8,178 bases of DNA from Flavobacteriales bacterium (lineage in GTDB: Bacteria > Bacteroidota > Bacteroidia > Flavobacteriales > BACL11). Shown piece by piece: positions 1-7,086 of the stretch. Below the pieces are notes generated by a model. That model was not told the origin of the DNA and did not search any database. It saw only the letters and a list, made by a program, of their open reading frames with translations. The stretch lies in contig PBQB01000047.1 of assembly GCA_002724895.1 (NCBI GenBank), positions 10,793-18,970 on the forward strand, given 5' to 3'. The position numbers and the translations under genes were made by a program. Numbering within the stretch: the first letter of the stretch is position 1; each line of letters opens with the position of its first letter.

Positions 1-221
1 ATAGCAATTTTCCATTCAATAGGTTTATTAAACTGACAATGAAAACCAACTTTTTCGTTACTCGAAAAGCTAGGGTTTTTATTTGTAATTTGAAGTGGCT
101 CAATTATCTCAAAATCACCATATAGATTTTCAATTGATGGTCCTTCAAATACTTTTTTTGTACAACTATTTATAAAAGTTACTAAGAACAGTAAAAGAAT
201 GAATTTTGTTTTTTTTCTCAT
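1..221 (-). CDS. N-terminal part of a lipoprotein of unknown function, cut by the window edge
   Basis: The reading frame starts with ATG at 221-219 and stays open to the window edge, giving about 73 residues. It begins MRKKTKFILLLFLVTFINSC, a basic n-region, a hydrophobic core and a lipobox-like I-N-S-C, so the mature protein should be lipid-anchored at Cys20. The visible mature part contains the pattern VGFHCQF followed by a Trp in 'PIEWKIA'. This alternation of hydrophobic residues around a Trp would suit the first strands of an Ig-like beta-sandwich, but that is inference from a short stretch. The start codon overlaps the stop codon of the preceding barrel gene in an ATGA arrangement, which implies translational coupling and probably a shared function with that barrel. 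The function is not recognised. The rest of the gene lies to the left of the window. Confidence 0.8.
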   Translation of the reverse strand, partial: MRKKTKFILLLFLVTFINSCTKKVFEGPSIENLYGDFEIIEPLQITNKNPSFSSNEKVGFHCQFNKPIEWKIA

Positions 222-1972
222 AATTTGACAGATAAAATTAATATAAATCTATTGTAGTTATAATCTAAATAAGGTTGATCAGCAAATTTCATACCCCACA
301 AGTTATATTGAATATTAGCGTATACATTATCTCTAATTTTGTAAAGCAATCCAGATGAAAGAAGATGATCTTTTTGGTCTATCTGTACTGAAGTAAAATA
401 ATTGATATTCCCAAAATTATCGCGTTGAGTCAAAAACTCATTTCCAAAGGCACTAATTTGATTATATGATACTTGAACAAATAACTTTTTAACTAACTCT
501 ACATTTGCTGATACATTCATCTGATGGCTAAATAAGTTCAATGAAGAAATTTCTTTACCTCCTCTTTTCGTATATTCACTTACAGAAGAAGCAGATAAGA
601 TAAACTCATTCTCTAAATTTAACAATTGGTGAAAATTAATTTTAAAGTTTCCTTTAAATAAAGTAAAGTTTCTTTTTTCTGAAGTTCCTTGACCTATTAC
701 TTCTGAATAAAAACTAGCATTAAATTTAGCAACAAAAATCTTTTTTTTGTTATTTATCAGTCCATTAAAGTAGACTCCATTTCTATTAGGTGTTGCATCT
801 CCGTAAGGAAGTATATTTGAATAAATAGGATTGAAATTCATTAAAACGCTGGAAAGATTTTGGTTATACAATTGTTCATCTGATATTAAATCAAACGTAG
901 AAGATGGTCTTATTAATGACATATTTGTATAAAAAGGATAAATTGTGTTTCTATTACTAAAATAATCCAAACGCCTAGTTTGAGCACCAGCACTCCTAAA
1001 ATTAGGATCCACATATCGATACCCTATAGTTAAAAATAATGTGGAATCATTTTTAAGATATTTATTATTAAATTCAAAATACATACCTTTTGTATCATTT
1101 GATGTATAATCTAACATATCATTCTCTAAATCAGAGTGAAGCCAATATCTTCTAGAAAAACCTGTTTGTATCTTCTGTTCAACACGATATTTGTTGCTAC
1201 CAAAATGATATAACATTGAAAAATCATACACTGGATTTCGAACAGAAATATTTTTGGTACCGCTTGATTCTTCTTCAAATAAATTGACATAGTTTCCAAA
1301 TAATGAAATTCTCTTATTAATTTGAGAAAAAATAGAACTACCCGAAAATAGAAGATCACTAGAATAAGTAGTTTCATTTATTTGCCGAGATCCACTTGGA
1401 CGAGTAATGAAGAAATCAAAACCTACATTTCTAACAAATCGATCAAATTTAAAAGAGAAATCAGTTTGAATTCCATGTAAACGCCATCTATTTTCAGTAT
1501 AAAAGTTTTCATAATTAATAATATCTCTATAAGCTTTTAGTATATCATTTTCATCTCTTAAAATCTCATCATCATAATTGTAAAGTGTAAATTTAGATTG
1601 CTTTAGAAAAAGATCTCCAATACTGAAACGGATTTTATTATTTATAATACCTTTTGCTTTAAGTTGTCGGACATTTACTTGTGTACCTGAACCAAAAAAA
1701 CTTCCAAAGGAATTACGTATTCGTAATTGTGCAAAAATCTCCATATTCTTTATTGGATTTACATGAGTATTTAAGTCTAACATACTATACCCATTTGATG
1801 TACTCTTTACAGAAAGTGTATCATCTCTTACACTTTTATCTATAGCATCTCTAGCAAAATAGGATCGAGAAAGTCCATCAAACCAAATATTCTCATTTGT
1901 CTGAGCATGAAGACTAATGCAAGACAAGAAGAATTTAAAAAAAACAAATAAGATTAATAAGTTTCTTTTCAT
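218..1972 (-). CDS. Secreted outer-membrane beta-barrel-like protein, family not recognised
   Basis: A 584-residue protein with a Sec signal peptide (MKRNLLILFVFF..., likely cut at LHA|Q, residues 23/24). After it come many short amphipathic stretches of alternating polar and aromatic or aliphatic residues separated by turns rich in Asn, Asp, Gly and Ser, up to the final strand FILILSVKL. This is the look of a large outer-membrane barrel. No TonB box, plug domain, SusD feature or T9SS C-terminal domain is visible. Possible landmarks are YRYVDPNF at 318-325, followed by RSAGAQTRR (326-334). It starts 3 bases after the stop of the other barrel gene (TAACTTATG) and its TGA overlaps the ATG of a lipoprotein gene, so the three are almost certainly made together. 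It could be a porin, a surface-display partner for the lipoprotein, or a structural protein. The sequence does not decide between these. The barrel call is moderately sure and the function is unknown. Confidence 0.8.
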   Translation of the reverse strand: MKRNLLILFVFFKFFLSCISLHAQTNENIWFDGLSRSYFARDAIDKSVRDDTLSVKSTSNGYSMLDLNTHVNPIKNMEIFAQLRIRNSFGSFFGSGTQVNVRQLKAKGIINNKIRFSIGDLFLKQSKFTLYNYDDEILRDENDILKAYRDIINYENFYTENRWRLHGIQTDFSFKFDRFVRNVGFDFFITRPSGSRQINETTYSSDLLFSGSSIFSQINKRISLFGNYVNLFEEESSGTKNISVRNPVYDFSMLYHFGSNKYRVEQKIQTGFSRRYWLHSDLENDMLDYTSNDTKGMYFEFNNKYLKNDSTLFLTIGYRYVDPNFRSAGAQTRRLDYFSNRNTIYPFYTNMSLIRPSSTFDLISDEQLYNQNLSSVLMNFNPIYSNILPYGDATPNRNGVYFNGLINNKKKIFVAKFNASFYSEVIGQGTSEKRNFTLFKGNFKINFHQLLNLENEFILSASSVSEYTKRGGKEISSLNLFSHQMNVSANVELVKKLFVQVSYNQISAFGNEFLTQRDNFGNINYFTSVQIDQKDHLLSSGLLYKIRDNVYANIQYNLWGMKFADQPYLDYNYNRFILILSVKL

Positions 1973-1975
1973 AAG

Positions 1976-3871
1976 TTAAAAATTTATTTTTATTTCTAGT
2001 ATGGATTCTCTACCTTTTAAATGATTTTCAATAAAATTTGGGTCAAAATATCTATATTGGTTATGACGGAAAAACACCATTGCATTTTGACCAATTTTAT
2101 AATCTAACCCAAATCCAAAAAGCGTGTTTTTTTGATTTCTAGAATTTGTATATCTATAAAAATTGTCCAATCCTAAACTTTCAAAAAAGGTATTTGTAGA
2201 TGTTGCCTCTGGACTATCTCCTACATCTGTAGAGGAATTACCTAATACTTTTTCTATCCCATAACTTAAAACAAGTGCTGCTTTTTCACTTAGCTCAACA
2301 CTAAAATCTATTTCTGTACTAAGTTGACTAATAAGTGTTTGAGTACCAATTTGAGGTATTAAATTTATTTTTTTTTGACAGGTATTTAGTCGCATCAATG
2401 AAAATATATAATAGTTCTTTCCAAAAATCTTATTGTTGTATTTAGCTTGAAATTCAATCGTATTGAAAAACTTTTTAAAGTTAGCAAGTCCGCTAGAAGT
2501 TGTATCACTTATATTTACAGTTTCAAATATACCTCTATAAGTTGAATTAAGTGCATTATATGGACCCCATTCTTGAGCAAAAACATAGATTCTTGAAAGT
2601 GTCTGACCATTGATATTGTGGATATAAGAAAGCGCTGCGTAAGAAGTATCAATCTCAGCAAAAATACCAATACCTCCATTAAGTTTGAGCTTACCTAAAA
2701 TAACATCTGTATTAATAGAAATACCTTGTCTGTTATTTACCGGAAATCCAAGTCCAACCATCGGACTTTGATAAGGTGTTCTAACCGTCGTCCCTACTCC
2801 TTCTACATTTGGAAATACTTCAAGAATAGTTGTGTTCAAAAAGTTTCCCGTAACATTTACAAATTGTGGTGAAACCCTATAAAGTTGCAGATTTAGTGGA
2901 ACTTTTGTTGATTTTGCAGTTTTAATGTTTAAAAGTATAGACTCACCATAGCCTAACGAACGGATTGGATCACTATACTTTCCAATTCCCATTTCTAGTT
3001 GAACTTGTATTTTATTCCATTTCTTTTCTAGTTCAAAAGTATTAATAAAATAGCCCCTTCTATCTTCACTTAACGAATCTGTATCTGCCCAGGAATAAAG
3101 ATGATTATAAGCAAATTGTAAGTCGGCACTTGGTGAGATTTTGATCTGAAAAGAGCCAGTAAAATTATCACCCTTTTCAATTATAGACCTGTTAAAATTA
3201 CTTTTTCCTATAACACCTTTTATATTAAAATTATAAGGCAACCTAGAAGCTTGAAAAAATAATCCTTGAAAAGCACGACTTCCATATCTAACTCCTTGGT
3301 CAATCAAACCGCTATTATAATACTTTGAATAACGATTAATTGGTATTTGATTTAATGGTGTTTGTGGTCTCCTTTCAAATATACTAATTCGATTAAAAGA
3401 TTTGTTTCCCCATACAGTAAGTCGACTTTGTCTATACCATGAAACGCCCCCTGCTTTAAAATTAAATTTTCCATGATTGGTAATAACTGATGTAGATAGG
3501 TTAAGTCCAAGATTAAGAGTTAAATCCTGAGTAAAATCTTCTGATGGCCCTTTATATAAACTATTGAACATTAGGTCTGCACCAAATGTGATATTATCTC
3601 TCGTCTTTCCATTAATTTTCAAAAGAAACATAGGTTCTCTATAAGCATCTCCTGAACTAATGACTAATGTTTTACCACTATTATTAGGAAAGGTCTCTTT
3701 TTGATTACGAATAAAACCTAAAAATCTATAGTAACCTGTAAAAGAAATTGAACTTGAAGGATTTTTAAAGCTCAAAATATTACTACTAAAAGTTGTTGGT
3801 TTATTAACTGTATCTTGACTAAAAGAACTTCCTCCCCACATAAAAATAATGAACCAAAACAATACCCTCAT
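1976..3871 (-). CDS. Large secreted outer-membrane beta-barrel-like protein, family not recognised
   Basis: A 631-residue protein with a signal peptide (MRVLFWFIIFMWGGSSFS|Q, cut near 18/19). The rest consists of repeated amphipathic beta-strand-like segments, ending in ILEIKINF, with the C-terminal Phe typical of outer-membrane barrels. Segments that look family-specific are WYRQSRLTVW (145-154), RYSKYY (180-185) and VRYGSRAFQG (194-203), followed by an LP pair at 211-212 and IGKS at 221-224. No TonB-dependent plug, SusD-like or enzymatic motif is seen. A YRYFDPNF motif at 606-613 near the C-terminus echoes YRYVDPNF in the next barrel, so the two may be distant relatives. The gene follows the second sulfatase after the largest gap of the operon (81 bases, possibly with its own promoter) and precedes the other barrel by only 3 bases. 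A porin or export role for sulfated-glycan fragments would fit the neighbours but is inference. The family is not recognised. Confidence 0.8.
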   Translation of the reverse strand: MRVLFWFIIFMWGGSSFSQDTVNKPTTFSSNILSFKNPSSSISFTGYYRFLGFIRNQKETFPNNSGKTLVISSGDAYREPMFLLKINGKTRDNITFGADLMFNSLYKGPSEDFTQDLTLNLGLNLSTSVITNHGKFNFKAGGVSWYRQSRLTVWGNKSFNRISIFERRPQTPLNQIPINRYSKYYNSGLIDQGVRYGSRAFQGLFFQASRLPYNFNIKGVIGKSNFNRSIIEKGDNFTGSFQIKISPSADLQFAYNHLYSWADTDSLSEDRRGYFINTFELEKKWNKIQVQLEMGIGKYSDPIRSLGYGESILLNIKTAKSTKVPLNLQLYRVSPQFVNVTGNFLNTTILEVFPNVEGVGTTVRTPYQSPMVGLGFPVNNRQGISINTDVILGKLKLNGGIGIFAEIDTSYAALSYIHNINGQTLSRIYVFAQEWGPYNALNSTYRGIFETVNISDTTSSGLANFKKFFNTIEFQAKYNNKIFGKNYYIFSLMRLNTCQKKINLIPQIGTQTLISQLSTEIDFSVELSEKAALVLSYGIEKVLGNSSTDVGDSPEATSTNTFFESLGLDNFYRYTNSRNQKNTLFGFGLDYKIGQNAMVFFRHNQYRYFDPNFIENHLKGRESILEIKINF

Positions 3872-3899
3872 AAAACATATAAAATATACAAAATTTTCA

Positions 3900-3928
3900 C
3901 TAAATTACTAAATATAATTGTATGTCAA
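3900..3928 (-). promoter_or_regulatory. Weak candidate internal promoter ahead of the two barrel genes
   Basis: The 81-base gap between the second sulfatase and the first barrel gene is the longest in the operon. On the minus strand it holds TTGACA (3928-3923) and, 18 bases after the TTG, TAATTTAG (3907-3900), which differs from the Bacteroidota -7 consensus TAnnTTTG at one fixed position. Initiation there would leave a leader of about 20 bases before the ATG at 3871. No hairpin or terminator is seen in the gap, so read-through from the sulfatase genes is also expected. AT-rich DNA gives such matches by chance. Confidence 0.25.
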
Positions 3929-3952
3929 TATTTTTTTTAATCAGAAATAATC

Positions 3953-5419
3953 TTAATAATTTGAGTTAATTTCTTTTAGAGGAATATTTTTCCAATTAAT
4001 ACCATCTTTCCATTTAGGAGCATGAACCTCGATTAGATAATTATCTAATATTTGTTCCAATTCTTTTGCTTTCTCAGGATTTTTAACAGCTAAATTAAAT
4101 TGCTCCATTTTATCTTTTACTAAATTGAATAAATGTATTGATTTATCATCTTGAAATTTAATTAACTTATAATCTCCTTGGCGAACTGCAGAATGTGGTC
4201 TTTTTAAAGCAATACCATTTTTATAAGGGACATGAAAAAAAATACCATTAACTGCTCTTTTAACCTTTTTATTATATTTATTTAAAAGTATTGATGCAAA
4301 ACTTCCTCCATCAATTTCAGGCAATTTAATTCTCTTGTTTCCAGCTAAATCAATTATAGTTGGTAATAGGTCACTTCCTGAAACAGGTATAGCAGACTCA
4401 GAACCATTTTTGATTCCTGGTCCCGCCACAATAAGTGGAACACGTACCCCTCCTTCAAAAGCATCCCACTTACCTCTACTTAACGGATAGTTATAGCTCT
4501 TTTCATACTTCTTGGCTCCTGGGATATTAGGTACTGAACCATTGTCAGACATATATATGATATATGTATTATTATCTATTTCAAGTTCTTTTATTTTTTT
4601 TAATAAAATCCCCAGCCCTTTATCTAAATCAAATGTCATGGCAGCAAATCCTAAATCTTTTTGCTGTGCTCCTTTAGGTTTATCTTTGAATTGTTCGTAG
4701 CTTGTAACTCTTGATTCAATATTAGAATGAACAGCATAATGTGAAATTTGAAGATAAAAAGGTTTTTTTTCTTCGTTGCTAGAAGTAATAAATTTAATCG
4801 CTCTCTCAGTTAATGAAAAAATATTTTTTGGATCTTGTTTAAATACATTTTTCCACTGATTTTTATTATTGTCAAAATTACCATCCTTATTTTTTGTAGG
4901 ACCATCGCTAACATCATATCCAAGAGAAGAAGGGTGACTTCCCATACCCCATTTCCCAAAGTGAGCTGTTTTATATTTACTGTTAATTAGTTTAAGTGCT
5001 TTTGGTATGCTTATAAACGCATCATGATCAATATGATCCGTATTCATTCCAACACGAATTAAAGAAAGTCGAGCTGGTGTTTTACCATATTGAATACTGT
5101 ATCTAGAAGGTGCACAAACAGGTGCACTTGCATATGCATCAGAAAATCTCATACCTCTTTCAGCTAGTAACTCTAAATTTGGTGTCTCAAGGTAATCACT
5201 TTTTGATCCTAGTTCGCTGTTCATCATTTTAACTGATGTACCATTCCAACCTTGATCATCAGCCAATATAAGTATAAAATTAGGAGAAGTTATTTTTTCT
5301 TTTTGATTAGAATGATCATTTGATTTACAACAAAAAAGAAATGATGAACTTGCAATTAAAAAAAATACTGTGTTTTTATAATTGAAATATTTTATCTTAA
5401 TTGTTTTTAAAAATTTCAT
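3953..5419 (-). CDS. Arylsulfatase-like sulfatase (S1 type), lipoprotein
   Basis: A 488-residue sulfatase of the alkaline-phosphatase superfamily, expected to hydrolyse a sulfate ester on a glycan or other organic sulfate. Metal-site residues are D54-D55 (ILADDQGW) and D292-N293 (SDNG). The formylglycine motif is C102-A-P-S-R106. Further active-site candidates, aligned by eye with human arylsulfatase A, are K156 (FGKW), H231 (HYAVH) and K317 (RGKWDAFEGGVRVP). The usual GKWHLG reads GKWGMG here, so the His two residues after the Lys is Gly. The C-terminal part has the usual DYKLIKF segment (416-422). The N-terminus has a long hydrophobic segment ending in FLFCC, so it is probably a lipoprotein anchored at Cys30 or Cys31. 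It lies 36 bases after the other sulfatase gene and in an operon with an FGE-family gene that could mature its cysteine. The exact SulfAtlas subfamily and the substrate cannot be told from the sequence. Confidence 0.93.
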   Translation of the reverse strand: MKFLKTIKIKYFNYKNTVFFLIASSSFLFCCKSNDHSNQKEKITSPNFILILADDQGWNGTSVKMMNSELGSKSDYLETPNLELLAERGMRFSDAYASAPVCAPSRYSIQYGKTPARLSLIRVGMNTDHIDHDAFISIPKALKLINSKYKTAHFGKWGMGSHPSSLGYDVSDGPTKNKDGNFDNNKNQWKNVFKQDPKNIFSLTERAIKFITSSNEEKKPFYLQISHYAVHSNIESRVTSYEQFKDKPKGAQQKDLGFAAMTFDLDKGLGILLKKIKELEIDNNTYIIYMSDNGSVPNIPGAKKYEKSYNYPLSRGKWDAFEGGVRVPLIVAGPGIKNGSESAIPVSGSDLLPTIIDLAGNKRIKLPEIDGGSFASILLNKYNKKVKRAVNGIFFHVPYKNGIALKRPHSAVRQGDYKLIKFQDDKSIHLFNLVKDKMEQFNLAVKNPEKAKELEQILDNYLIEVHAPKWKDGINWKNIPLKEINSNY

Positions 5420-5455
5420 AAATACAGATATATATTTTTATTTTAAAAAGTTAAA

Positions 5456-7078
5456 CTATTTTTTTTTCAAATCTACTATTTCACCATTTGAATCATGAAT
5501 ATCCCCAAAGGTAATATTTTTCGCCTTGTACATAGGTTTAACATTTTCAAATTGTCTTCCTAATCCTTTGGGTTTAATTGAGGCTTCAGCAATTCTTTGA
5601 TCAATCATCAATTTTAAAGAATCTTTGACTTTATTATAATCTTTATTATTTACAAGATTAATTAACTCATTCTTATCATTTTCATGGTCATAAAGTTCAT
5701 ACCCTAGTTCTCCATTAACACCCCATTTTGTAAATCTATAGCGCTTAGTTTTAATAGAGTAACCATTTCTCCATCTAGTAAGTGCACTTTCTCGAACTGA
5801 AGCGTTAGGGTTCATAAATAATGGTTTTAAACTTTTACCAACTACATGCTGAGGTGTATTTAAATTTGTTAAGTCCATTAAAGTAGGATAAAGATCTATT
5901 AATTCAACTGGACTATTAGAAATTACTGATTTATTTTCTAAGTTAGGAACAGAAATTATTAGTGGAATCCTTGTTGAATTTTCAAATAATGTGTTTTTTT
6001 GCCAGTGACCATGTTCTCCTAAATGGTAACCATGATCTGAAGTAAACACTATAATGGTGTTTTTATCTAGCCCTTTTGATTCTAAATGGTCAAGTATTTT
6101 TCCAACCTGTGCGTCAACAAATGAAATTGTTGCATAATAAGCTTCTTTAATTTCCTGAGCAAGTTCCTTTTGTAAATCAAGTTGATTCTTTTTTGCTCTA
6201 ATTGATTTCAAAGCAGGCTCTGGTAAAGTTGTATAGTATTCACTAGAAATTTCTGGAATTTCTATTTTTTCTCGTTTATAAAGATCAAAATATTTTTTTG
6301 GTGCAACAAAAGGAGTGTGTGGTCTAAAAAAACCAACAGCTAAAAAAAATGGTATTTTACCTTTAGCAAATTCATCAAGCTTTTTAATCGCTTCACTTGT
6401 TGCAATACCGTCTGTTTGTTCATCATCTTTTCCCTCAGAAGCTAGCCAACTTAACGTTCCTCCATACTTTCTAGGTGTTAAGGTGTTAATTTTATATTCT
6501 TCAATTTTGTCTCTTCCATATGGATTTACAGTCTGATCCCAAGAATAAATATCATCATTTCCTGAAGTTCCTATCGCACTTGGATTATCATAATGAAAGA
6601 TTTTTCCAATCCGAACGGACTGGTAGCCCTTTTGTCTAAAACGTTGTCCTAAAGTAATAACATCTGGAATAGAATTTCTAAGATTCATATTATTTTTTGT
6701 AATCTTAGTTTGATTAGTATACATACCAGTCATGAAAGAAGCACGTGATGGACCACATGATGGATATTGATTATGTGCATTTTTAAACAGAACTTCTCTT
6801 TTAGCAAGACGATCAATATTAGGAGATTTTACAACTTGATTTTCATAAACTCCTAAATCACAGTTTAAATCATCTGCTATAATTAACAGTACATTCATTT
6901 TTTCAACAGAATGTAAAATTGATTTATCATTTATTTTTTCTATCTTTTCTACTTCAGAGCAACCATAAATACAAAAAAGAAAAACATATAATTTAATATT
7001 TATATTTTTTTTACACAAAAAAGTAGTAGTTGTAAATAAATTTCTTTTTGACATAGAATGTTTTTCTTTAATAAACAT
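5456..7078 (-). CDS. Iduronate-2-sulfatase-like sulfatase (probably S1_7), lipoprotein
   Basis: A 540-residue sulfatase, close to the length of human iduronate-2-sulfatase (IDS, 550). Active-site landmarks match IDS in order and spacing: D69-D70 (IIADDLN), C108-G-P-S-R112 for formylglycine formation, K159 and H162 (GKIFH), H254 (RPHTPF), D348-H349 (SDHGYHLGEHGHW) and K361. The bacterial relatives with this signature are usually placed in SulfAtlas S1_7, whose members act on varied sulfated glycans, so 'iduronate' should be read as a family name and not a substrate. The N-terminus carries a hydrophobic segment and a lipobox-like I-Y-G-C40, followed by an acidic SEVEKIE that might be a surface-export signal. 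Two in-frame starts are possible, at 7078 and at 7054 (residue 9, MSKRNL). The second gives a more ordinary signal length, the first sits only 8 bases after the FGE-family stop. It is probably co-translated with the FGE-family gene. Confidence 0.95.
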   Translation of the reverse strand: MFIKEKHSMSKRNLFTTTTFLCKKNINIKLYVFLFCIYGCSEVEKIEKINDKSILHSVEKMNVLLIIADDLNCDLGVYENQVVKSPNIDRLAKREVLFKNAHNQYPSCGPSRASFMTGMYTNQTKITKNNMNLRNSIPDVITLGQRFRQKGYQSVRIGKIFHYDNPSAIGTSGNDDIYSWDQTVNPYGRDKIEEYKINTLTPRKYGGTLSWLASEGKDDEQTDGIATSEAIKKLDEFAKGKIPFFLAVGFFRPHTPFVAPKKYFDLYKREKIEIPEISSEYYTTLPEPALKSIRAKKNQLDLQKELAQEIKEAYYATISFVDAQVGKILDHLESKGLDKNTIIVFTSDHGYHLGEHGHWQKNTLFENSTRIPLIISVPNLENKSVISNSPVELIDLYPTLMDLTNLNTPQHVVGKSLKPLFMNPNASVRESALTRWRNGYSIKTKRYRFTKWGVNGELGYELYDHENDKNELINLVNNKDYNKVKDSLKLMIDQRIAEASIKPKGLGRQFENVKPMYKAKNITFGDIHDSNGEIVDLKKK

Positions 7079-7086
7079 ATATTTTT

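Noticed and set aside
1126..1377. Minus-strand open frame of 83 codons
   Set aside because: It lies in another frame within the 584-residue barrel gene, which is open and compositionally consistent across the region.
218..3871. SusC-like TonB-dependent transporter or PorP/SprF identity for the barrels
   Set aside because: No plug domain or TonB box is visible and the lengths (631 and 584) fit neither SusC (about 1000) nor PorP/SprF (about 300-350).
4512..4700. Plus-strand open frame of 62 codons
   Set aside because: It is antisense to the SDNG region of the second sulfatase. The conserved protein motifs on the minus strand explain the lack of stops.
4761..4768. Run of eight T in the second sulfatase (and similar runs near 738 and 5459) as possible phase-variation tracts
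   Set aside because: Poly-A/T runs of this length are expected from Lys codons in such AT-rich DNA. All frames are intact and there is no sign of switching.
6315..6536. Plus-strand open frame of 73 codons
   Set aside because: It is antisense to the conserved sulfatase region and has no independent support such as a signal, domain or start context.
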